A stretch of 5,594 nt of DNA from Maritimibacter sp. (lineage in GTDB: Bacteria > Pseudomonadota > Alphaproteobacteria > Rhodobacterales > Rhodobacteraceae): assembly GCA_020441225.1 (NCBI GenBank), contig JAGRMP010000217.1, positions 1 to 5,594 on the forward strand, in the 5' to 3' direction. This document shows, one piece after another, positions 1 to 4,798 of this stretch. Numbering within the stretch: position 1 is the first letter of the stretch; each line of letters opens with the position of its first letter. The position numbers and the translations under genes were made by a program. A model generated the notes under the pieces. That model was not told where the DNA came from. It made no database searches and worked only from the letters and a program-made list of their open reading frames with translations.

Positions 1-653
1 TGCCGCAGAAGCGCAACCCGGTGCCCATCGAGCACATGCGCCACCTCGCGAGCGTGACGGTCGGCCGCTGTGACACAATCGTAAACACGATGCACAACAC
101 GCCCTTCACCGACATGAACGACAGCGAGGGCGAAGTGCAGCAGGCGGGCTATGCCGCCTTCGACAGCGGCGGGCGGGTGCTGGAGCTTCTCGCCGCGATG
201 CTGCCCGCGTGCTCGATCAACGCCGACCGCGTGCGCCGCACGACCGAGGCCGCCTGCATCACCATCACCGAGCTGGCCGACACGCTGGTGCGCGACGAGG
301 GGCTGAGTTTCCGCCAGGCCCACGAGATCGCTGCGCACACCGCCCGCGCCGTGATCCGCGATGGCATCGCACTGGGGCAGGGCTACGCCGCCTTCACCGC
401 CGCCTTCCGCGCGGAAACCGGCCGCGACACTGCGCTCGATCCGGCGGCCTTCGAGACCGCCACTGCACCCGAGACCTTCGTCGCCCGGCGCGACCGGCCC
501 GGCGGTCCGGCCCCCGCCGCGCTCGACCGGGCCTTCGCCACCTACCGCGAAAGCTGGGCCCATCTCGCCACCGGGCGGCAGGTCCGGCACACCCGCCTCA
601 CCGAGGCCGACACCGCGCTCGGCGCCGCCTTCGACCGACTACTGGAGAGCTGA
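1..653 (+). CDS. Argininosuccinate lyase-like protein (fumarase/aspartase superfamily), 3' part
   Basis: This is the C-terminal 216 residues of a lyase whose start lies left of the window; the first complete codon is at position 3. It opens inside the superfamily signature loop (GSSxMPxKxNP): the two leading bases TG fit the Met codon, followed by PQKRNP. In this family the loop carries the catalytic Ser, which is just outside the window. A helical region follows (residues about 15-115), including LSFRQAHEIAAHTA, which resembles the C-terminal domain of ArgH (GLPFREAHE). The family eliminates fumarate or a related acid from an N-substituted substrate. Where biosynthetic ArgH has a segment like KDxQEDK, this protein has NTPFTDMNDSEGEV. 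Together with its place in an ABC-transport operon, this argues for a catabolic paralogue rather than arginine biosynthesis. The GTG at 21 is an internal Val. The substrate is unknown. The stop lies 2 nt before the ATPase start. Confidence 0.88.
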   Translation, partial: PQKRNPVPIEHMRHLASVTVGRCDTIVNTMHNTPFTDMNDSEGEVQQAGYAAFDSGGRVLELLAAMLPACSINADRVRRTTEAACITITELADTLVRDEGLSFRQAHEIAAHTARAVIRDGIALGQGYAAFTAAFRAETGRDTALDPAAFETATAPETFVARRDRPGGPAPAALDRAFATYRESWAHLATGRQVRHTRLTEADTALGAAFDRLLES

Positions 654-655
654 CC

Positions 656-1714
656 TTGGCCAATCTGCGTATCCGCGACCTCGTGAAAACCTACGACAAG
701 ACCCAGGTGCTCCACGCGATCGACCTCGACATCGAGGACGGCGAATTCGTCGTGCTCGTCGGCCCCTCCGGCTGCGGCAAGTCGACCACGCTTCGGCTCA
801 TCGCCGGGCTCGAAGAGGTCACCTCCGGCACCATCGAGATCGGCGGCCGGCAGGTGAACAACCTCGAGCCCAAGGATCGCGACATCGCGATGGTGTTTCA
901 GAATTACGCGATCTATCCCCACATGACCGTGCGCAAGAACATCGGGTTCGGTTTGCGCAGTTCCAAGGCGCCCAAGCCCGAGAAAGAAGCGCGGATCGAA
1001 AGCGTCGCCGAGCTTCTCGGCATGACCGAGTACCTCGACCGCAAGCCCGCGCAGCTCTCCGGCGGCCAGCGCCAGCGCGTCGCCATCGGCCGTGCCATGG
1101 TGCGCGACCCGGCCGTGTTCCTGTTCGACGAACCGCTCTCGAACCTCGACGCGCAGCTGCGCACCCAGATGCGGCTCGAAATCAAGAAGCTGCACCTCAG
1201 GGTCGGCTCCACCATCGTCTTCGTCACCCACGACCAGGTCGAAGCCATGACCATGGCCGACAGGATCGTCATCATGAAGGACGGCCATATCCAGCAGGTC
1301 GGCACCCCGGCCGAGGTCTACCACAGCCCCGCCAACATCTTCGTCGCCCAGTTCATCGGCGCGCCGTCGATGAACATGATCCCGGGCCGCGTGACCGGGG
1401 CAGGGACCGTCGAGCTGGCGACCGGCGGCTCGGTCGCCGTCGCCCGCGATCTGCCCCAGGGCCGCGACGTGATCCTCGGCATCCGCCCCGAAGACCTTCA
1501 CCCGGGCGAGGCGGGCAGCGTGATCGAGGGCAGCGTCAACGTCCGCGAACCGCTCGGCCACGAAACCCTGATCTACGTCGGCACCTCGAACGGCGACGTC
1601 ATCGCCAAGGCCGACGGCCGCACCCCGCCCGAGATCGGCGAGACCGTGCGGCTCACGGCCGAGCCGGAAAACCTGCACATCTTCGACGCCGCCACCGGCG
1701 AGGCGCTTTCGTGA
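656..1714 (+). CDS. ABC importer ATP-binding protein, MalK/UgpC type (carbohydrate uptake)
   Basis: This is a 352-residue cytoplasmic ATPase that powers a solute-binding-protein-dependent importer. It has Walker A GPSGCGKST (residues 36-44), Q-loop Gln82 in FQNYAIYPHMT, signature LSGGQRQR (134-141), Walker B FLFDEP with Asp158 and Glu159, and the switch His192 in VTHDQ. The C-terminal third (about 235-352), with APSMNMIPG and GIRPEDL, is the TOBE/OB regulatory region typical of the MalK/UgpC/MsmK group; the length also fits. The TTG start at 656 is chosen because the family N-terminus (ANLRIRDLVKTYD) begins there and GGAG at 644-647 lies 8 nt upstream. The much longer open frame running back into the lyase gene is a shadow. 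The start lies 2 nt after the lyase stop, and the stop overlaps the kinase start. Subfamily membership suggests sugars, polyols or glycerol-phosphate-like solutes. The permeases are not in the window, so specificity is unresolved. Confidence 0.95.
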   Translation: MANLRIRDLVKTYDKTQVLHAIDLDIEDGEFVVLVGPSGCGKSTTLRLIAGLEEVTSGTIEIGGRQVNNLEPKDRDIAMVFQNYAIYPHMTVRKNIGFGLRSSKAPKPEKEARIESVAELLGMTEYLDRKPAQLSGGQRQRVAIGRAMVRDPAVFLFDEPLSNLDAQLRTQMRLEIKKLHLRVGSTIVFVTHDQVEAMTMADRIVIMKDGHIQQVGTPAEVYHSPANIFVAQFIGAPSMNMIPGRVTGAGTVELATGGSVAVARDLPQGRDVILGIRPEDLHPGEAGSVIEGSVNVREPLGHETLIYVGTSNGDVIAKADGRTPPEIGETVRLTAEPENLHIFDAATGEALS

Positions 1715-2571
1715 GCGATATGCCGACCGTGCTCTCGGTGGGGCGGCTCTATTGCGACCTCATCTTCACCGATCTGCCGCGCATGCCGACCATGGGTACC
1801 GAGGTCTATGCCGGCGGCTTCGGCGTCCATGCGGGTGGCGGGGCGTTCATCACCGCCGCGCATCTTGCCGCCCTCGGCCATCCTTCGGCGCTCGCCGCGA
1901 TGCTCCCGCCCGCGCCCTTTGCGGGGCTCATCGCCGACGATCTGTCGCGTGCTCGGCTCGACCTCGGGCTCTGCGAGGCGACCGCGCCGGGCGAAGACCC
2001 GCAGGCCACCGTCGCGCTCGTCGGCGCGGGCGACCGCGCCTTCGTCACCAACCGCACCGGCCCCGCCTTCCCAGCCCTCACCGCCGAGGATCTCACCGGC
2101 ATCAAAGCCGCCCATGTCCATATCGGCGAGCTGGCCACGCTGATCGAACGCCCCGAGATCGTCGAGATCGCCCGCGGGGCCGGGGCAACCGTCTCGCTCG
2201 ATTGCAGCTGGGACGACACGCTTTCCGCCGCCGACATCGCCGCCGTGCTGTCAGGCGTCGATTTGTTCCTGCCCAACGAGGCCGAGGTCGCCCGGCTCGC
2301 CGAGATCGGCCTGCCGCCATCGGGTTTCCCGCGCACCGCGATCAAGCGCGGGGCGGACGGGGCCAGCCTCCTGATCGACGGGACCGAGATCCATCGCCGC
2401 GCCGAACCGGTCACCGTGGTCGATACCACCGGCGCGGGCGACGCCTTCAACGCGGGCTTCATCAGCGCCTGGCTGGCCGGTGCCGCGCCCGAGGCCTGTC
2501 TCGACGCGGGCAACGCCCGGGGCGCGCGCGCCATCGCCCGGCGCGGCGGCTTCCACCCTGCCGAAGCCTAG
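1711..2571 (+). CDS. PfkB-family carbohydrate kinase (ribokinase fold)
   Basis: This 286-residue cytoplasmic kinase is predicted to phosphorylate a sugar or nucleoside-like hydroxyl with ATP. The N-terminus VLSVGRLYCD contains the family Asp (residue 16) that contacts substrate. A glycine-rich segment HAGGGAFITAAHLAALG (40-56) matches PfkB signature 1 in position. LPNEAEV (187-193) is the usual NxxE-containing motif. DTTGAGDAFNAGF (238-250) is signature 2, with catalytic base Asp244 and anion-hole Gly residues. Ile47 replaces the usual Asn of signature 1 (GGxxxN), and Gly44 stands where ribokinase has Lys, so the substrate probably differs from ribose. The GTG start at 1711 overlaps the ATPase stop by 4 nt (GTGA) and has GAGG at 1700-1703. 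An ATG at 1720 is a less likely alternative. The gene is last in the operon and converges with the regulator gene, sharing its stop tetranucleotide. The exact substrate is not identifiable. Confidence 0.93.
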   Translation: MSDMPTVLSVGRLYCDLIFTDLPRMPTMGTEVYAGGFGVHAGGGAFITAAHLAALGHPSALAAMLPPAPFAGLIADDLSRARLDLGLCEATAPGEDPQATVALVGAGDRAFVTNRTGPAFPALTAEDLTGIKAAHVHIGELATLIERPEIVEIARGAGATVSLDCSWDDTLSAADIAAVLSGVDLFLPNEAEVARLAEIGLPPSGFPRTAIKRGADGASLLIDGTEIHRRAEPVTVVDTTGAGDAFNAGFISAWLAGAAPEACLDAGNARGARAIARRGGFHPAEA

Positions 2572-3044
2572 CCGGCCACCCGCGGCGCGGCGCAGGCGCC
2601 GCGCAGGGCGGGCCGCATCGACAACAGCTCGACCAGCCCGCAATTGCCCTTCACCAGGTCTTCCAGCGTGACCATGTCGAGTTCGTGGTAGAACGCCTCC
2701 AGAGCGCGCAGGATGTAGGTCCGCAGGCGGCAGGCCTCGACCAGCGGACAGGTGTTGCTTTCGGCATCGAAACATTCCGCCGGCGGGATGTCCGCTTCGA
2801 ACAGCCGCACCACCGTCCCGATCGAGATCCGGTCCACCGGAAGCCCGAGCTGCAGCCCGCCCGCCCTGCCGCGCAGGGTCTCGACGATCCCGTTCGCCTG
2901 CAGCTTCTGCACCACATGCGCCACGTGATGCGTCGAAGAATTGCACGCCCGCGCGATCTCGGCCGTCGTCACCCGCCTGTCGCCGTTCACGGCGCAGGAC
3001 ATCAGGACACGGACCGCCAGGTTGGTTCTCGTCGTCAGCCGCAT
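2568..3044 (-). CDS. Rrf2-family transcriptional regulator, NsrR-like (Fe-S cluster sensor)
   Basis: This is a 158-residue DNA-binding regulator. The N-terminal winged helix-turn-helix (about 1-70) begins MRLTTRTNLAVRVLM. Its recognition region is around CNSSTHHVAHVVQKL (34-48) and its wing is LRGRAGGLQLG (57-67), closely resembling NsrR and IscR. Three cysteines, Cys91, Cys99 and Cys105, form CX7CX5C. From memory this is the spacing of Bacillus NsrR, and it would bind an Fe-S cluster that reacts with nitric oxide. The C-terminal helix (LEAFYHELDMVTLEDL) resembles the NsrR dimer region. Residue 8 is Asn where characterised NsrR proteins have the ligand Asp8. The ATG at 3044 is chosen over an in-frame ATG at 3068 because family members begin MRLT and because the upstream codons abut the operator-like dyad. 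It is divergent from cydDC, so control of cyd genes and of itself is likely. Whether it senses NO, iron or redox is inference. Confidence 0.9.
   Translation of the reverse strand: MRLTTRTNLAVRVLMSCAVNGDRRVTTAEIARACNSSTHHVAHVVQKLQANGIVETLRGRAGGLQLGLPVDRISIGTVVRLFEADIPPAECFDAESNTCPLVEACRLRTYILRALEAFYHELDMVTLEDLVKGNCGLVELLSMRPALRGACAAPRVAG
2585..2604. terminator. GC-only hairpin at the convergent gene ends, possible terminator
   Basis: A perfect 9-bp inverted repeat (GCGCGGCGC, 2 nt AG, GCGCCGCGC) lies 14 nt after the kinase stop and inside the last codons of the convergent regulator gene. In practice it would form an 8-bp all-G/C stem with a CAGG loop. No T-run follows on either strand, so it is not a classical intrinsic terminator. 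It may pause polymerase or protect the 3' end of the kinase transcript. In DNA this GC-rich the repeat may also be a by-product of composition, so the call is tentative. Confidence 0.35.
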
Positions 3045-3068
3045 GGATCGCTCTTTCGTGCCGCGCAT

Positions 3069-3091
3069 TTATCGCATCTCAAATGCGACTT
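3069..3091. promoter_or_regulatory. Putative NsrR/Rrf2 operator (11-1-11 dyad)
   Basis: On the - strand the first half-site reads AAGTCGCATTT. After one base (G), the second half read from the other strand is TTATCGCATCT. Both halves share TCGCATYT, giving the perfect core repeat TCGCAT / ATGCGA (3072-3077 and 3083-3088). The published E. coli NsrR site is two AANATGCATTT motifs inverted with 1 bp between them. The first half matches 8 of its 10 defined bases, the second 5. The site lies between the divergent NsrR-like gene and cydD, as expected for an autoregulated regulator that also controls cydDC. Binding itself is inferred. Confidence 0.6.
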
Positions 3092-3093
3092 TA

Positions 3094-3107
3094 TTGATCG
3101 AGGTCAA
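3094..3107. promoter_or_regulatory. FNR-type box (TTGAT-N4-GTCAA)
   Basis: TTGATCGAGGTCAA matches the FNR/CRP-FNR family consensus TTGAT-N4-ATCAA at 9 of 10 defined bases and TTGA-N6-TCAA perfectly. Its centre (3100.5) is about 57 bp before the preferred cydD start codon. If an FNR-like activator works at the usual -41.5 position, transcription of cydD would begin near 3142. This agrees with oxygen-dependent control of cytochrome bd assembly genes. It could instead be bound by a paralogue (NnrR/Dnr type) or act as a repressor site. No convincing -10 hexamer was recognised. Confidence 0.7.
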
Positions 3108-3142
3108 ATCCCGTGCCAGAACCGCCCGGTACGCCTGTCGGC

Positions 3143-3150
3143 GAAGGGAG
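3143..3150 (+). promoter_or_regulatory. cydD: Ribosome binding site deciding the cydD start
   Basis: GAAGGGAG lies 7 nt before the ATG at 3158, a strong Shine-Dalgarno at ideal spacing. The alternative in-frame GTG at 3113 would have to use GAGGT at 3100-3104, which is part of the FNR-type box. A transcript started by FNR at the usual distance would not contain that GTG. The ATG is therefore preferred. Confidence 0.6.
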
Positions 3151-3157
3151 CACGCCC

Positions 3158-4798
3158 ATGGTCCGCCTCGCGGCGTTTACCGATGCCCAAGCCCGCCGCG
3201 ACGCCCGTCTCGGCGGCGCGCTGTCGTTGGCCGCGGCGCTGGTCTGGCTGTTCCAGGCGGCGGTGATCGCCGCCGTCCTCGCCGGGATCCTGACCGGCGA
3301 AAGCCCGTTCTCGCCGCTCGCCGCCGCCGCGCTCTATTTCGCCCTCGCCGCCCTGCGCAGCGCGGTCGATACCGCGGCGCAACACCGGCTGTCCCGCGCC
3401 GCCGACACGATCCTCACCGATCTGCGCCTGCGCATCGTCGCCACCGAGGCACGGACCGCCGCGCCCTCGGTGATTGGCGACGGGGGAGCGCTCGCCGCCC
3501 TCACGGCAGAAAAGCTCGACGCCCTGCGCCCCTGGCTCTTGCGCTACCGGCCCGCCCGGCTGCGCTCCGCCGTCGTGATCCCGATCATCCTCGCGCTCTC
3601 GTTCTGGCACAGCTGGGCCGTGGGCGTCGTGCTCCTGGCCGCGGGGCCCCTGATCCCCGTGTTCATGGCGCTGGTCGGCTGGGCCGCGAGGGAGGCAAGT
3701 GCCCGGCAGATGGGCGAGGTCGGCCAGTTGAGCGATCTGCTCGTCGACCGGCTCGTCGCGCTCGCCGACCTCCGGCTGGTCGGCGCGGGCCCCGCCGTGG
3801 TCGAGAGCTTCCACACCGCCTCCGAGACCCTGCGTGCGCGCACCATGGCGGTGCTGCGGATCGCCTTCCTGTCCTCGACCGTGCTCGAACTTTTCGCCGC
3901 GCTTGGCGTCGCCATGGTCGCGGTCTGGACCGGCTTTTCGCTCCTTGGCGCGATTGGCTGGGGCACCTGGGGGGCGCCGCTCACGCCCTTCGCCGGCATC
4001 TATCTTCTTCTGCTCGCGCCGGAGTATTTCCAGCCCCTGCGCGACCTCGCCGCCGCCTGGCACGACCGCGCGGCCGCGGACGCGGTGATTGACGAGGTCG
4101 AGACCTGGCAGGGCGAGGTCCGACCCGGTCTCACCGGCCTTCACGTGCCCGCAGGCGCTCCGCTCACCGGCCCCATCCACCTCGACGGCGTCGCCGTCGC
4201 CAGGGGCGCGCGCCTGATCCGCTACCCCGATCTGACCGTCGCGCCCGGCGAAAGCCTCGCCGTCACCGGCCCCAGCGGGTCGGGCAAGACCACGCTTCTG
4301 CGCCTCCTCGCCGGGCTCGAACGCCCCGCAGAGGGCACCCTACGGATCGATGGCACCCCGCTCACCGAAGCGAACATAAGCAGCTGGCGCGCGGGCCTCG
4401 GCTGGATGCCGCAGGCGCCCCATTTCCTCAGCCGCTCGCTGAGGTACAACATCGCCTTCGACGCCCCGCTCGACCCCTGGGCCATGACCCGGGCCGCGCT
4501 CGACCCGGTGCTCGCGGGCCTCCCCGCCGGGCTCGATACCCCGCTTGGCGAGCTTGGCGCGGGGCTCTCCGGCGGCGAGGCGCGCCGGGTGATGCTGGCC
4601 CGCGCCCTCAACGGTTCCCCCGCCGTGCTGCTCGCCGACGAGCCCACCGCCGACCTCGACGCCGCGACCGCCCGCACCGTCACCGACGCGCTGATCGCCT
4701 TCGCGCAAGCGGGCGGCACGTTGATCGTCGCGACCCATGACGAGACCCTGATGGACCGCCTCGGCCGGCGCATCGATCTTGGGAAGCCGCTGGAATGA
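3158..4798 (+). CDS. cydD: CydD, ABC exporter subunit for cytochrome bd assembly
   Basis: This is a 546-residue fused membrane/ATPase half-transporter of the inner membrane. With CydC it forms a heterodimer that E. coli needs for assembly of functional cytochrome bd; it was described as a cysteine/glutathione exporter and later linked to haem. Six membrane segments are visible, at about 18-45, 51-70, 134-152, 153-175, 236-260 and 273-292. They are followed by LLAPEYFQPLRDLAAAWHDRA (285-305), a segment characteristic of CydD. The ATPase domain (about 350-546) has Walker A GPSGSGKTT (371-379), WMPQ Q-loop, signature LSGGEARR (470-477), Walker B LLADEP with Asp494 and Glu495, and switch His527. 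It is slightly shorter than E. coli CydD (588). An upstream GTG at 3113 would add 15 residues rich in Pro and Gly and is disfavoured. The stop overlaps the cydC start (ATGA). Oxygen (FNR) and Rrf2 control is suggested by the upstream sites. Confidence 0.94.
   Translation: MVRLAAFTDAQARRDARLGGALSLAAALVWLFQAAVIAAVLAGILTGESPFSPLAAAALYFALAALRSAVDTAAQHRLSRAADTILTDLRLRIVATEARTAAPSVIGDGGALAALTAEKLDALRPWLLRYRPARLRSAVVIPIILALSFWHSWAVGVVLLAAGPLIPVFMALVGWAAREASARQMGEVGQLSDLLVDRLVALADLRLVGAGPAVVESFHTASETLRARTMAVLRIAFLSSTVLELFAALGVAMVAVWTGFSLLGAIGWGTWGAPLTPFAGIYLLLLAPEYFQPLRDLAAAWHDRAAADAVIDEVETWQGEVRPGLTGLHVPAGAPLTGPIHLDGVAVARGARLIRYPDLTVAPGESLAVTGPSGSGKTTLLRLLAGLERPAEGTLRIDGTPLTEANISSWRAGLGWMPQAPHFLSRSLRYNIAFDAPLDPWAMTRAALDPVLAGLPAGLDTPLGELGAGLSGGEARRVMLARALNGSPAVLLADEPTADLDAATARTVTDALIAFAQAGGTLIVATHDETLMDRLGRRIDLGKPLE

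Noticed and set aside
21..653. Free-standing 210-residue gene starting at GTG 21
   Set aside because: The reading frame is open to the left edge and the preceding codons spell PQKRNP, the lyase signature. The GTG is an internal Val.
209..655. N-terminal extension of the ABC ATPase back to an ATG at 209
   Set aside because: The extension is Arg/His/Pro-rich shadow of the lyase gene; the ATPase family N-terminus and a good ribosome site lie at 656.
542..1678. 378-residue - strand open frame opposite the ABC ATPase
   Set aside because: It is a typical antisense shadow in high-GC DNA, with no recognisable domain; the + strand ATPase is complete with all motifs.
361..1710. Long upstream extension of the kinase frame
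   Set aside because: It is Arg/Pro-rich out-of-frame translation of the ATPase gene; the kinase domain begins right at GTG 1711.
3045..3068. Eight-residue N-terminal extension of the Rrf2 regulator from ATG 3068
   Set aside because: Family members begin MRLT at the 3044 start, and the upstream ATG directly abuts the operator-like dyad, leaving no room for a ribosome site.
1752..3266. 504-residue + strand frame crossing the kinase and the regulator
   Set aside because: Its composition is almost entirely Arg, Pro, Ala and Gly; it crosses real genes on both strands and the promoter region.
3104..4180. 358-residue - strand frame opposite cydD
   Set aside because: It is a low-complexity Gly/Arg/Glu shadow; cydD on the + strand has clear membrane and ATPase structure.
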